From assembly GCF_003331055.1 (NCBI RefSeq), contig NZ_PUQD01000007.1, positions 1-64,000 of the forward strand: a stretch of DNA of 64,000 nt, given 5' to 3'. Both the position numbers and the translations under genes were made by a program. Of the stretch, positions 44,263-54,426 are shown piece by piece. A model generated the notes under the pieces. That model was not told the DNA's origin and made no database searches. It saw only the letters and a list, made by a program, of their open reading frames with translations. How positions within the stretch are numbered: the stretch's first letter is position 1; every line of letters starts with the position of its first letter. The DNA comes from Pseudomonas sp. AFG_SD02_1510_Pfu_092. GTDB lineage: Bacteria; Pseudomonadota; Gammaproteobacteria; Pseudomonadales; Pseudomonadaceae.

Positions 44263-45570
44263 TCAGCGCAGTTTCTCGAGCATCTGGTAATACCACATCC
44301 CCGCCGCCAGCAGCGGGTTGCCCAGCAAGTCGCCCATCGGCACCCGCACATGTTTGCACTGGGCGAAGGTGTCGAACTTCTCCAGCGTTCCGGTCAATGC
44401 CTCGGCCATGATCTCGCCCATGATGTGGCTGGTGGCAATGCCGTGGCCGGAATAGCCCTGGCAATACCACACGTTGTCCGACAGCTTGCCCAGCTGCGGA
44501 ATGCGGTTGACCACGATGCCCATGGCGCAACTCCACTGGAACTCGATCGGCACGCCTTTCAGCGCCGGGAAGGTACGCTCGATGCACGGGCGCAGTTCGC
44601 CGGCGATGTCCCGCGAGTCACGCCCGGAGTAATTGGCGCCACCGCCGAACAACAGGCGCTTGTCGGCAGTCAGGCGGTAGTAGTCGAGGACGAAGCGGCA
44701 GTCGTACACCGCCAGGTCCTGCGGGTTGATCTGCTCGGCCAGCTCACCCAGCGGTGCGGTGGTGACGATGCCGCCCATGGCCGGGAAGATCTTGCCCTTG
44801 AGCTGGCGCTTTTCCAGTTTGTGGTAGACATCGCCGGCCAGCATCACCTGACGCGCCTCGACCCGGCCGTGAGCGGTGACCACCGCCGGGCGCGGGCCGT
44901 GGACGATGTCCAGCACTTCGGAGTTCTCGAAGATCAGCGCCCCCAGACCATGGGCAGCACGGGCCTCGCCCAGGCACAGGTTGAGCGGGTGCAGGTGCAG
45001 GTTGCGCAGGTTCTTCAGCGCGCCCAGGTACAACGGGCTTTGCAGGTGTTCGGCCATGCCGGCGCGGTCCAGCAGTTGCACCTGCTCGCCCATGCCCCGG
45101 CGCCGGGCTTCGGCCTCGAAGGCGCGCAGCTCGGCCATGTGCGAGGGTTTCATTGCCGCATGCAGGTGGCCGCGCTTGAGGTCGCAATCGATGGCATAGC
45201 GCGCCACGCGCTGCTCGATCACCTGGTGGCCGCGCCAGCGCAGGTGCCAGATGAAGTCGTCCACCTCGCTGCCAAGCCGGTTGCGCATCTGCGTACGCAT
45301 GGCTTCGTCGCCCGACAGGCTGCCGGTGACCTGGCCGCCATTGCGGCCGCTGGCGCCCCAGCCGATACGGTTGGTTTCGACGATGGCCACCTTCAGGCCA
45401 CGTTCGGCCAGCTCTACCGCCGTGGCGACACCGGTGAAGCCGCCGCCGATGATGGCCACATCCACCTGCACCGTGCCCTTGAGCTGCGGGTACTCGGTTT
45501 GGTCGTTGAGGGTGGCGCTGTAGTAGGACGGCGCGCGCTGCGCCGGGCCGTTGTTCGATGCTGCGTTCAT
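44263..45570 (-). CDS. puuB: FAD-dependent oxidoreductase, PuuB-like
   Basis: 435 residues with AGGAACACCC before the ATG. The nucleotide-binding motif is VAIIGGGFTGVATAVELA (near 39) and the flavin contact is GWGASGRNGGQVTGSLSG. The C-terminal half has YCQGYSGHGIATSHIMGEIMAEAL. By resemblance this is gamma-glutamylputrescine oxidase or a close relative, which oxidises gamma-glutamylated polyamines in polyamine catabolism. It lies directly downstream of a glutamine-synthetase-like gene, which would supply the glutamylated substrate. Confidence 0.85.
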   Translation of the reverse strand: MNAASNNGPAQRAPSYYSATLNDQTEYPQLKGTVQVDVAIIGGGFTGVATAVELAERGLKVAIVETNRIGWGASGRNGGQVTGSLSGDEAMRTQMRNRLGSEVDDFIWHLRWRGHQVIEQRVARYAIDCDLKRGHLHAAMKPSHMAELRAFEAEARRRGMGEQVQLLDRAGMAEHLQSPLYLGALKNLRNLHLHPLNLCLGEARAAHGLGALIFENSEVLDIVHGPRPAVVTAHGRVEARQVMLAGDVYHKLEKRQLKGKIFPAMGGIVTTAPLGELAEQINPQDLAVYDCRFVLDYYRLTADKRLLFGGGANYSGRDSRDIAGELRPCIERTFPALKGVPIEFQWSCAMGIVVNRIPQLGKLSDNVWYCQGYSGHGIATSHIMGEIMAEALTGTLEKFDTFAQCKHVRVPMGDLLGNPLLAAGMWYYQMLEKLR

Positions 45571-45594
45571 GGGTGTTCCTTGTTCTGTAGGGGC

Positions 45595-46959
45595 TCAGGC
45601 CTGGTGCAGGTACCAGCGCCAGTCCTGTTCGCTGACTTCGGCCATGAACTGGCGGTATTCGGCGCGTTTGACCTTCAGGTAGACGCCGAGGAAGTCCTCG
45701 CCGAATGCCTCGCGGGCCCAATGCGAATGCTGCAGGGCGTCGAGGGCGGTCAGCCAGTCGGTAGGCAGGTGTTCGGTGGCCTGGGCATAGCCATTGCCCT
45801 CCACCGGTGCGCCTGGGTCCAGCTGTTCGCGGATGCCGCGATGGCTGGCGGCAAGAATCGCCGCAGCGGCCAGGTAGGGGTTGGCGTCGGCGCCGCAGAT
45901 GCGGTGCTCCACGTGCCGGCTGTTGGCCGGCCCGCCCGGCACGCGCAGGCTCACGGTGCGGTTGTCGACGCCCCAGGTTGGCGCCAGTGGCGCATAGCTG
46001 TTGGCCTGGAAGCGGCGGAACGAGTTGGCGTTGGGGCAGAACAGCAACAGCGAGTCGCGCAGGTGGCGCAGCATGCCGGCCACGGCCTGGCGCAGCAGCG
46101 GGGTGCCGGCCTTGTCGTCACTGGCGAACAGGTTGTTGCCGGCGCTGTCGGCCAGGCTCAGGTGCATGTGCATGCCGGTGCCGGCCAGTTGCGCGAACGG
46201 CTTGGCCATGAAGCAGGCCTGCATGCCGTGGGCATGGGCCACACCTTTGACCAGGCGTTTGTAGCGCACCGCCTGGTCCATCGCCTGCAGGGCGTCGCCA
46301 TGCTCGAGGGTAATTTCCACCTGGCCGGGGGCGTACTCGGAAATCGCCGTACGCGCCGGGATGCCCTGGGCCTTGCAGGCGGCGTAGAGGTCGGCGAGGA
46401 ACGGCTCGATCTGCTCCAGTTCGCGCAGGCCATACACCTGGGTAGCGCGCGGGCGGCCGCCGTCGTTGTCCAGCGCAGGTTGCGGGCGGCCTTGGGCATC
46501 CCGTTGCTGGTCGAGCAGGTAGAACTCCAGTTCGCAGGCCATCACCGGGTGGTAGCCGTCAGCCTTGAGGGCATCGATGGTGCGCAGCAGCACATGGCGC
46601 GGGTCAGCGATGCTGGCCGGCAGGCCTTCGCTGGGGTGCATGCTCACCTGCACCGCGGCGGTCGGTACCCGGCGCCAGGGCAGGCGCACCAGGCTGCCGG
46701 CAAGCGGGTAGGCGCGGCAGTCGATATCGCCGACGTCCCACACCAGCCCGGAGTTTTCCACATCGTCGCCATTGAGGGTGAGGCCGAGGATGGTGCTGGG
46801 CAGCGGGCGGCCTGACTGATACACGGCCAGCAGTTCTTCGCGGTGTAGCAGCTTGCCGCGCGGCACGCCGTTGGCGTCGAGGATGAACAGTTCGAACAGC
46901 TCGATATCGGGGTTGTCGGCCAGGAAACGGCTGGCCTGCTCTACAGGTGCAAAGTGCAT
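45595..46959 (-). CDS. Glutamine-synthetase-like gamma-glutamylpolyamine synthetase
   Basis: 454 residues from MHFAPVEQASRFLADNPDIE; a GTG five codons earlier is an alternative, and neither start has a strong ribosome binding site. The GS catalytic core is clear: MACELEFYLLD, ISEYAPGQVEITLEHGDAL, GTGMHMHLSL, RVPGGPANSRHVEHRICGADANPYLAAAAIL. The adenylylation tyrosine motif of GlnA is absent, as in PuuA-type enzymes that glutamylate polyamines or other amines. Paired with the PuuB-like oxidase, 24 bp apart. Confidence 0.85.
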   Translation of the reverse strand: MHFAPVEQASRFLADNPDIELFELFILDANGVPRGKLLHREELLAVYQSGRPLPSTILGLTLNGDDVENSGLVWDVGDIDCRAYPLAGSLVRLPWRRVPTAAVQVSMHPSEGLPASIADPRHVLLRTIDALKADGYHPVMACELEFYLLDQQRDAQGRPQPALDNDGGRPRATQVYGLRELEQIEPFLADLYAACKAQGIPARTAISEYAPGQVEITLEHGDALQAMDQAVRYKRLVKGVAHAHGMQACFMAKPFAQLAGTGMHMHLSLADSAGNNLFASDDKAGTPLLRQAVAGMLRHLRDSLLLFCPNANSFRRFQANSYAPLAPTWGVDNRTVSLRVPGGPANSRHVEHRICGADANPYLAAAAILAASHRGIREQLDPGAPVEGNGYAQATEHLPTDWLTALDALQHSHWAREAFGEDFLGVYLKVKRAEYRQFMAEVSEQDWRWYLHQA

Positions 46960-47044
46960 GATGGATTCGCTCACGGGCGCACAGGGCCACCGCACATACG
47001 GGCGGCCCGGTTGGATCAAACGGCCAGACGCTGGCCGGGTTTGG

Positions 47045-47209
47045 TCACAAAGACGTGAGCGAGAAATCCGGTGGGCGGGCGTGACGGCAATGCCACAGGG
47101 CCCAGAAGGCGAGGATGATGTGCACCAGCGGATTCTCACCGGCACGGCGCCTGGCCTTCGCTGGCGAAGGGCGGGACGACGGTGGGGCGATGGGCTGGAC
47201 GGGAGTCAT
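47045..47209 (-). CDS. Possible small membrane protein
   Basis: 54 residues, MTPVQPIAPPSSRPSPAKAR, then one hydrophobic helix (LVHIILAFWALWHC). Weak AAAGG before the ATG. It lies in the 533-bp spacer before hrpA (46960-47492), which otherwise holds a REP pair and the promoters. Gene status is uncertain. Confidence 0.3.
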   Translation of the reverse strand: MTPVQPIAPPSSRPSPAKARRRAGENPLVHIILAFWALWHCRHARPPDFSLTSL

Positions 47210-47302
47210 GCCTTTGATACTCACATGCGGGTCAAGGTTGATTAAAGCAGTGAATGGCAACCTTTACATTGTGCCTGGCTAAACATTTGCGCTGTTGCGG
47301 CT

Positions 47303-47395
47303 GGCCTCTTCGCGCGCTTGCCCGCTCCCACAGGAACCGCACAACATTCAGCCTTCATGCAATCCTGTGGGCGCGGGCGGGCCCGCGAAGAGGCC
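47303..47395. repeat. Inverted REP pair
   Basis: Facing units 47303-47333 and 47365-47395 upstream of hrpA; both deviate slightly from the common core. Confidence 0.85.
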
Positions 47396-47492
47396 GGCAC
47401 AGGCAGCAGAAACCCGGCAAATCTGCGACAATCGCGCATCCTTCGAATGCCGATCATGAAAAGCAGGCTCACCTGCATCATCAAAAAGCCCC

Positions 47493-50400
47493 ATGACTGA
47501 CCACGCCATCGACAAACTGCTGCAAAACCTCGACCACGCCATGATCGCCGACCGCCATCGCCTGCGCCGGCAATTGCATGAACTGCGCAAGCGCCCGGAC
47601 GAGGCCAAGCTGGCGCAGTGGGTGGAAAAGGTCCAGGCCTCCTGCGCCCAGGTCACCGCGCGCCAGCAGAGCGTGCCGACCGTGCGCTACGACGACAATT
47701 TGCCGATCGCCGCCAAGCGTGACGAAATCAAGAAGGCCCTGGCCGAACACCAGGTGCTGGTGATCGCCGGCGAGACCGGTTCGGGCAAGACCACCCAGCT
47801 GCCGAAGATCTGCCTGGAACTGGGCCGTGGCAGCCATGGCCTGATCGCCCACACCCAGCCCCGCCGGATCGCTGCGCGCAGTGTTGCCGCGCGGGTTGCC
47901 GAAGAGCTGGGCACGCCCCTGGGCGGGCTGGTCGGCTACCAGGTGCGCTTCGAAGACCAGAGCGACGCCAACACCCTGGTCAAGCTGATGACCGACGGCA
48001 TCCTGCTGGCCGAAACCCAGCACGACCGCTTCCTCGAGCGCTACGACACCATCATCGTCGACGAAGCCCACGAACGCAGCCTGAACATCGACTTCCTGCT
48101 TGGCTACCTGAAGACCCTGTTGCACCGGCGCCCGGACCTGAAGCTGATCATCACCTCGGCGACCATCGACCTCGAACGGTTCTCCCAACACTTCGACGGT
48201 GCGCCGATCATCGAGGTGTCCGGGCGTACCTTCCCGGTAGAAACCTGGTACCGCCCGCTGACTAGCGAGCAGGACGAGGAGGGCAACCAGATCGAGGACG
48301 ACCTCACAGTCGACCAGGCCATTCTCGCGACCCTGGACGAACTGGCGCAGCACGAGCGCAGCGAGGGCAAGGGCCCCGGCGATGTGCTGATCTTCCTCCC
48401 GGGCGAGCGCGAGATCCGCGATGCCGCCGAGATCCTGCGCAAGGCGCAACTGCGCCACACCGAGATCCTGCCGCTGTACGCGCGGCTGTCGCCGGCCGAG
48501 CAGCAGCGCATCTTCCAGCCGCACACCGGGCGCCGCGTGGTGCTGGCCACCAACGTCGCGGAAACCTCGCTGACCGTGCCCGGCATCCGCTATGTGATCG
48601 ACACCGGTACCGCGCGTATCAGCCGCTACAGCTACCGCGCCAAGGTCCAGCGCCTGCCCATCGAGGCGGTGTCGCAGGCCAGCGCCAACCAGCGCAAAGG
48701 CCGTTGCGGCCGGGTCGAGCCGGGCATCTGCGTGCGCCTGTACAGCGAAGAGGATTTCAACAGCCGGCCGGCGTTCACCGACCCGGAGATCCTGCGCACC
48801 AACCTGGCGGCGGTGATCCTGCAGATGCTGCACCTGCGCCTGGGTGCGATCGATGCCTTCCCGTTCATCGAGCCGCCGGATGGCAAGGCCATCAGCGACG
48901 GTTTCAACCTTTTGCAGGAACTCTCGGCGGTCAACCGCGAGAACCAGCTGACCCCGATCGGCCGCCAGCTGGCGCGCCTGCCGATCGACCCGCGGCTGGG
49001 CCGCATGCTGCTCGAAGGCGCGCGCCTGGGCAGCCTGCAGGAAGTGCTGATCGTGACCAGTGCGCTGTCGGTGCAAGACCCGCGCGAACGCCCGCCGGAG
49101 CGCCAGCAGGCCGCCGATCAGGCGCATGCGCAATGGAAGGATGTGGATTCCGACTTCGCCGCGCTGGTCAACCTGTGGCGGGGTTTCGAAGAGCAGCGCC
49201 AGGCGCTGACCGCCAACCCGTTGCGCAACTGGTGCCGCAAGCAATTCCTCAACTACCTGCGCCTGCGCGAGTGGCGCGATGCCCATCGCCAGCTGGCGCT
49301 GATCTGCCGTGACCTGCAACTGACGGTGAACAAAGAGCCGTGCGACTACCAGAAGATGCACAAGGCCATCCTCAGCGGCCTGCTCAGCCAGATCGGCCAG
49401 AAGACCGAAGAGGGCGACTACCAGGGGGCCCGGCAGCGGCGCTTCTGGGTGCACCCGTCGTCGGGCCTGGGGCGCAAGCGCCCGCAGTGGGTGATGGCCG
49501 CCGAACTGGTCGAGACCACCAAGCTGTACGCACGCATGGTGGCCAAGATCGAACCGGACTGGATCGAGCCGCTGGCAGGCCACCTGGTCAAGAAGAACCA
49601 CTTCGAGCCGCACTGGGAGAAGAAACGCGGGCAGGTGGTGGCCTACGAACAGATCACCCTGTACGGGCTGATCCTAGTTGGCCGCCGCCCGGTGCATTTC
49701 GGCCCGATCGACCCGGTCACCTCGCGTGAGCTGTTCATCCGTGAGGGCCTGGTAGGTGGCGAAATCCAGTCGCGGGCCAAGTGCCTGGCGGCCAACAAGC
49801 GCCTGCTGGAAACCCTCGACGAACTCGAGGCCAAGGCCCGGCGGCGCGACATCCTGGCCGACGAAGAAACGCTGTACGCCTTCTACGAAGCGCGCCTGCC
49901 GGCGGAAATCCACCAGACCGCGACCTTCGACGCCTGGTACCGCATGGGCAGCCAGAAGGACGCCAACCTGCTGATCATGCGCGAGGAAGACGTGCTGGCG
50001 CGTGAGGCCAGCGAAGTCACCGCGGCGCAGTACCCCGACAGCCTGCAGGTGGGCGAACTGCGCCTGCCGCTGAGCTATCACTTCGAGCCGGGCCACCCGC
50101 GTGATGGCGTGACCGTGCGGGTGCCGGCGCCGTTGCTGCCGAGCCTGCCGGGCGAGCGCCTGGAATGGCTGGTGCCGGGCCTGCTGGAAGCCAAGTGCGT
50201 GGCGCTGGTACGCAACCTGCCCAAGGCCTTGCGCAAGAACTTCGTGCCGGTGCCGGACTTCGTCAAGGCCTCGCTGGCCCGCATGACCTTCGGCCAGGGT
50301 GCATTGCCGCAGGCCCTGGGCCAGGAGCTGCTGCGCATGACCGGCGCCCGCGTGGCCGACGAGGCCTGGGACGAGTCGGTCAACCTGGTCGAAAGCCACC

Positions 50401-51398
50401 TGCGGATGAACATCGAAGTGGTCGATGGCCAGGGCAAGTTCCTTGGCGAAGGCCGCGACCTGGCCGAGCTGACCGCACGCTTCGCTGCTGCCAGCCAGGC
50501 AGCGCTGGCCGTGCCGCGAGACGCCAAAAGCGAACAGCCGGTGCAGGCCAAGGCCTTCAGCGAAGTGAAGCAGACCGCCCAGCAGAAGATCGCCGGCCTG
50601 TCGATGACCGTGTACCCGGCGCTGGTGGAAGACAGCGGCAGCGTGCGCGAAGGGCGCTTCTCGACCCAGGCCGAAGCCGAGTTCCAGCACCGCCGTGCCT
50701 TGCAGCGCCTGTTGCTGCAGCAGTTGGCCGAGCCTGCCAAGTACCTGCGCAGCAAGCTGCCGGGGCTGACCGAGTTGGGCTTGCTGTACCGTGAAATGGG
50801 CCGGGTCGAGGCGTTGGTCGAGGACATTCTGCTGGCCAGCCTGGACAGCTGCATTCTCGAAGGCGAACAGCCGCTGCCGCGCGATGGTGCGGCCCTGGCT
50901 GGCCTGGCCGAGCGCAAGCGCGGCAGCTGGGCCGAGCATGCCGAGCGCCTGGCACGCCAGACCCTGGAAGTGCTGAAGCTGTGGCATGGGCTGCAGAAGC
51001 GCTTCAAGGGCAAGATCGACCTGAGCCAGGCGGTGGCGCTGAACGACATCAAGCAACAGCTCGGCAACCTGGTGTATCCGGGCTTCGTGCGGGAAACCCC
51101 CGGGGCCTGGTTCAAGGAGCTGCCGCGTTACCTCAAGGCGGTGGAACTGCGCCTGGAGAAGCTTGGTTCGCAAGTGCAGAAGGACCGGGTGTGGAGCGCC
51201 GAACTGGCTAACCTGTGGGCGCAGTACAAGGCCCGCGCCGACAAGCATGCCCAGGAAGGCAAGCGTGACGAGCAGCTGACCTTGTACCGCTGGTGGCTGG
51301 AGGAATACCGGGTCTCGCTGTTCGCCCAGCAACTGGGGACCAAGGTGCCGATTTCTGACAAACGATTGAGCAAGCAGTGGAGCCTGGTGGAGGGCTAA
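47493..51398 (+). CDS. hrpA: ATP-dependent RNA helicase HrpA
   Basis: 1301 residues, the same size as E. coli HrpA. DEAH-box motor: Walker A GETGSGKTTQ (near 93), VDEAHERS (near 190), SATIDLERFS, then the helicase C domain with QRKGRCGRVEPG. Winged-helix/ratchet and OB-fold regions follow, and a long C-terminal DUF3418 region (about 700-1300). HrpA acts on structured mRNA and collided ribosomes in the cytoplasm. The Shine-Dalgarno is weak. The whole gene is intact and codes in the usual pseudomonad style. Confidence 0.95.
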   Translation: MTDHAIDKLLQNLDHAMIADRHRLRRQLHELRKRPDEAKLAQWVEKVQASCAQVTARQQSVPTVRYDDNLPIAAKRDEIKKALAEHQVLVIAGETGSGKTTQLPKICLELGRGSHGLIAHTQPRRIAARSVAARVAEELGTPLGGLVGYQVRFEDQSDANTLVKLMTDGILLAETQHDRFLERYDTIIVDEAHERSLNIDFLLGYLKTLLHRRPDLKLIITSATIDLERFSQHFDGAPIIEVSGRTFPVETWYRPLTSEQDEEGNQIEDDLTVDQAILATLDELAQHERSEGKGPGDVLIFLPGEREIRDAAEILRKAQLRHTEILPLYARLSPAEQQRIFQPHTGRRVVLATNVAETSLTVPGIRYVIDTGTARISRYSYRAKVQRLPIEAVSQASANQRKGRCGRVEPGICVRLYSEEDFNSRPAFTDPEILRTNLAAVILQMLHLRLGAIDAFPFIEPPDGKAISDGFNLLQELSAVNRENQLTPIGRQLARLPIDPRLGRMLLEGARLGSLQEVLIVTSALSVQDPRERPPERQQAADQAHAQWKDVDSDFAALVNLWRGFEEQRQALTANPLRNWCRKQFLNYLRLREWRDAHRQLALICRDLQLTVNKEPCDYQKMHKAILSGLLSQIGQKTEEGDYQGARQRRFWVHPSSGLGRKRPQWVMAAELVETTKLYARMVAKIEPDWIEPLAGHLVKKNHFEPHWEKKRGQVVAYEQITLYGLILVGRRPVHFGPIDPVTSRELFIREGLVGGEIQSRAKCLAANKRLLETLDELEAKARRRDILADEETLYAFYEARLPAEIHQTATFDAWYRMGSQKDANLLIMREEDVLAREASEVTAAQYPDSLQVGELRLPLSYHFEPGHPRDGVTVRVPAPLLPSLPGERLEWLVPGLLEAKCVALVRNLPKALRKNFVPVPDFVKASLARMTFGQGALPQALGQELLRMTGARVADEAWDESVNLVESHLRMNIEVVDGQGKFLGEGRDLAELTARFAAASQAALAVPRDAKSEQPVQAKAFSEVKQTAQQKIAGLSMTVYPALVEDSGSVREGRFSTQAEAEFQHRRALQRLLLQQLAEPAKYLRSKLPGLTELGLLYREMGRVEALVEDILLASLDSCILEGEQPLPRDGAALAGLAERKRGSWAEHAERLARQTLEVLKLWHGLQKRFKGKIDLSQAVALNDIKQQLGNLVYPGFVRETPGAWFKELPRYLKAVELRLEKLGSQVQKDRVWSAELANLWAQYKARADKHAQEGKRDEQLTLYRWWLEEYRVSLFAQQLGTKVPISDKRLSKQWSLVEG

Positions 51399-51432
51399 AC
51401 TTCCCCAGTTGTGGCAATATTGAGGCAATTCG

Positions 51433-51496
51433 GGGCCGCTTGGCGGCCCTTCGCGGCGCGACGCGATCCCTGTGGGAGCGGGCGCGCCCGCGAATG
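51433..51496. repeat. Hairpin and single REP after hrpA
   Basis: GGGCCGC-TTG-GCGGCCC (51433-51449) is a possible weak terminator; a single REP-like unit follows at about 51470-51496. Confidence 0.55.
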
Positions 51497-51597
51497 AGGG
51501 CTCCGCCCTCGCCTGAAAATTGGTACTAAAGTGCCATTAACCTGTCATATTCCCAGCCAGCGCCCCGTGGCGATGGCCTTTGACCAGAGGAACGACC

Positions 51598-52719
51598 GTG
51601 CATAACGTCGTGATCAGCGGCACCGGCCTTTACACCCCGGCCCAGAGCATTTCCAACGAAGAACTGGTGGTCTCCTTCAACGCCTGGGCGGAGCAATTCA
51701 ACCAGGACAACGCTGCCGCCATCGAGCGCGGTGAAATGCAAGCGGCGCCGCTGTCGGATGCGGCGTTCATCGAAAAGGCCTCGGGCATCAAGAGCCGTTT
51801 CGTCATGGACAAGGCCGGCATCCTCGACCCGCAGCGCATGAAGCCGCGCCTGCCGGAGCGCTCCAACGACGAGCCGTCGGTGCTCAGCGAAATGGCCGTG
51901 GCCGCCGCCCGCCAGGCGCTGCAGCGTGCCGGCCGCAGCGCCGCCGATGTCGACGGGGTGATCGTCGCCTGCTCCAACCTGCAGCGCCCGTACCCGGCCA
52001 TCTCCATCGAAGTGCAGCAGGCGCTGGGCATTCAGGGCTTTGCCTTCGACATGAACGTGGCCTGCTCGTCGGCCACCTTCGGCATCCAGACCGCCGCCAA
52101 CAGCGTGGCCCTCGGCCAGGCGCGCGCGGTACTGATGGTCAACCCGGAGGTGTGCACCGGGCACCTGAACTTCCGCGACCGTGACAGCCACTTCATCTTT
52201 GGCGATGCGGCCACTGCAGTGTTGCTCGAGCGTGCCGACCAGGCTACTTCGGCGCACCAGTTCGAAGTGGTCAGCAGCAAGCTGTGGACCGAATTTTCCA
52301 ACAACATCCGCAACAACTTCGGCTTCCTCAACCGCGCGGCGGAAGAGGGCGAGGGCGCGGCGGACAAGCTGTTCATCCAGGAAGGCCGCAAGGTGTTCCG
52401 CGAAGTCTGCCCGAAGGTGGCCGAGCTGATCGGTGAGCACCTGCAGGAGAACGGGCTGCAACCGAGCGATGTGAAGCGCTTCTGGCTGCACCAGGCCAAC
52501 CTCAGCATGAACCAGCTGATCGTCAAGAAACTGCTGGGCCGGGAAGTGGCCGAGGAAGATGCACCGGTGATTCTCGACCGTTATGCCAACACCAGTTCGG
52601 CGGGGTCGGTGATTGCCTTCCACCTGTATCAGGACGACCTGGCCAAGGGCTCGCTGGGGGTGTTGAGCTCGTTTGGCGCGGGGTATTCGATTGGTAGCGT
52701 GATTCTGCGCAAGCGCTGA
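51598..52719 (+). CDS. Beta-ketoacyl-ACP synthase III family protein
   Basis: 373 residues from the GTG at 51598, which has GAGGAA seven bases upstream; a TTG six codons earlier is less likely. Thiolase fold with the Cys-His-Asn triad: NVACSSATFG (Cys156), WLHQANLSMN, ANTSSAGSV. It is longer than FabH (about 320) and resembles the P. aeruginosa PA3286 type, reported to condense medium-chain acyl-CoA with malonyl-ACP and thereby return beta-oxidation intermediates to fatty-acid synthesis. A role beside the general FabH is therefore likely. Confidence 0.85.
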   Translation: MHNVVISGTGLYTPAQSISNEELVVSFNAWAEQFNQDNAAAIERGEMQAAPLSDAAFIEKASGIKSRFVMDKAGILDPQRMKPRLPERSNDEPSVLSEMAVAAARQALQRAGRSAADVDGVIVACSNLQRPYPAISIEVQQALGIQGFAFDMNVACSSATFGIQTAANSVALGQARAVLMVNPEVCTGHLNFRDRDSHFIFGDAATAVLLERADQATSAHQFEVVSSKLWTEFSNNIRNNFGFLNRAAEEGEGAADKLFIQEGRKVFREVCPKVAELIGEHLQENGLQPSDVKRFWLHQANLSMNQLIVKKLLGREVAEEDAPVILDRYANTSSAGSVIAFHLYQDDLAKGSLGVLSSFGAGYSIGSVILRKR

Positions 52720-52738
52720 TTTATCTGGCGCCTGTACC

Positions 52739-52832
52739 GGCCTCTTCGCGGGCTTGCCCGCTCCCACAGGTACTGCACAGCTTTCCAGGCATGTGCCGAA
52801 CCTGTGGGAGCGGGTTTACCCGCGAAGAGGCC
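52739..52832. repeat. Inverted REP pair
   Basis: Facing units 52739-52769 and 52802-52832 between the convergent KAS III and porin genes. Confidence 0.9.
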
Positions 52833-52850
52833 GGCACATTTCTACCAGGC

Positions 52851-52894
52851 AAAAAAAAGCGGGAAACGCCGGATGGGGTCGGCATTTCCCGCTT
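52851..52894 (-). terminator. Intrinsic terminator after the porin gene
   Basis: Stem AAGCGGGAAA (52857-52866) with TTTCCCGCTT (52885-52894), running on the minus strand into eight T. Confidence 0.9.
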
Positions 52895-52919
52895 CAGCTG
52901 AAGCAGCGCAGGGTGTCGC

Positions 52920-54164
52920 TTAGAACTTGGCTTCCAGGTCCACCTGCAGGGTATCTACATCGGCATCGCTGTTGGGCAATTGCGACAGGTCGGTCTTGGC
53001 CATCAGGTAGGCCGCACCCAGCGAGAAGTTCTTGTCGATTTCATAGCCGACCTTGAACTTGTGCCCGCGCGAACCGGTAAAGCCGTTGCCGAAGTCGGAG
53101 TCGGTGAACAGGCTGACCACCGCGTTACGCTGCACATCGCGATAGTTGTAGTCCAGGCTCCAGGCGCCGACCTTGGTTTTCAGGCCAGCCAGCCAGGCCT
53201 GGTCTTCGCCATCGGTGCTTTCGGTGTTCTTCACGTACTGCCCGTAGGCCGACAGCGGGATGGCAAAGCCGGTGAAGTCCAGCTGGCCGAAGCCTTCCAC
53301 CAGGTTGAACTCGTTGGTGGTGTTGCCGAACGACTGCAGAATGGTGGCTTCCTTGTCGTTGTCGTAGCCATAGATACTGGCGCCGACGGTCAGCTTGAGC
53401 ACGTCTGCCGGGGCGAACTTGGCACCCAGCTGGCCGTGGTAGACCTGTGCGTCATGCTTGTATTGCACGCCGTCGCCATCGACGTTGTCCTTGAGCGTGT
53501 ACTGACCGGCACTGGCGAACACTTCGGCGCCGCCCAGGTCGGTCTTGTAGGTGGCTGCCACGCCTTCCGGGTTGATGTCGCTGTCCCAGATGATGTCGCC
53601 CATGCTCACCCATGGCTGCGCCATCTTGCCGCCAATCAGGTGCAAGTTGGGAACGGCGGTCGGGTGCCAGTCGAGGTAGGCCTGGTCGACCCACAGCGAC
53701 TTCTTGTCGAAGTAGTTGTCGAAGCTCTGGTTGGTCGAGCGGCGGTCGGCGCTGCTGCCGGTGGCGATACGGATGCCGGCATCGACCTGCGGGTTGATTT
53801 CGCTGTAGAAGCCGACGCGGGCACGCACGCGCTGGCGGTCCTGGTTGCCGCTGCTGCTGTTCGGGTTGTCGACGTTGACGTCTTCGTAACGCAGGCGCAC
53901 GTCACCCTTGACCTGGGTCTTGGCGGCCCATGCCACTTTCTGTTCAAAGGAGCTCATCCGGTCGGACTGAGCTTTCTGAGCGGCCTTCTCCTTGGTTTCT
54001 TGAGCCAGGTCTGCCTGCAGTTCGTTGTACTGCGCCTGGTTGATCGAGCCGTTGGCGCGGAGCATTTCGAGCAGCTTGGCGTCGACAGCTGCACTGGCCG
54101 GAGTACTCAGAGCCAGCATCATGCCGGTGAGGCTCACTCCGGTAAGTGTAGAAACAAGACGCAT
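52920..54164 (-). CDS. Putative outer-membrane porin
   Basis: 414 residues. The signal peptide ends near TPASAA. A short helical coiled-coil-like region follows (about 30-80, LLEMLRANGSINQAQYNELQ), then a beta-barrel of alternating strands (VKGDVRLRYEDVNVDN, RVRARVGFYSEINPQVDAGI) ending in Phe (VDLEAKF). It fits the Porin_5 family of Pseudomonas. GGGAG precedes the start. Solute specificity unknown. Confidence 0.85.
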   Translation of the reverse strand: MRLVSTLTGVSLTGMMLALSTPASAAVDAKLLEMLRANGSINQAQYNELQADLAQETKEKAAQKAQSDRMSSFEQKVAWAAKTQVKGDVRLRYEDVNVDNPNSSSGNQDRQRVRARVGFYSEINPQVDAGIRIATGSSADRRSTNQSFDNYFDKKSLWVDQAYLDWHPTAVPNLHLIGGKMAQPWVSMGDIIWDSDINPEGVAATYKTDLGGAEVFASAGQYTLKDNVDGDGVQYKHDAQVYHGQLGAKFAPADVLKLTVGASIYGYDNDKEATILQSFGNTTNEFNLVEGFGQLDFTGFAIPLSAYGQYVKNTESTDGEDQAWLAGLKTKVGAWSLDYNYRDVQRNAVVSLFTDSDFGNGFTGSRGHKFKVGYEIDKNFSLGAAYLMAKTDLSQLPNSDADVDTLQVDLEAKF

Positions 54165-54426
54165 AAGGTTCTCCCTGTTGAATAAGATGGGGAAGGCTCA
54201 AGCGCCCGCCCCTGTATTGGCATGTCTTCGGAAAGGGCCTGAATAGACAGGTTCTGGGGTTCCGGAAAACAGGCGCAAGTATTGCGGGGGCGAATGACAG
54301 ATTAATGTCGAATTAGTGGCACTGCGGTTAACTAATTGAGAATGAAAGGGTCTGGCCCGCGTCGCTGATTTGAGTGGCGGGCCTTCCTTGGCGATACTGG
54401 GCACCTTGAGACTGCGAGCCGAAACC

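Noticed and set aside
44350-46815. 821-codon plus-strand frame opposite the PuuB-like and glutamine-synthetase-like genes
   Set aside because: It spans two real genes and their gap on the other strand and shows no recognisable domain.
47481-51428. Two large minus-strand frames opposite hrpA
   Set aside because: hrpA motifs are complete on the plus strand; the opposite translations are Leu/Gln/Arg-rich and featureless.
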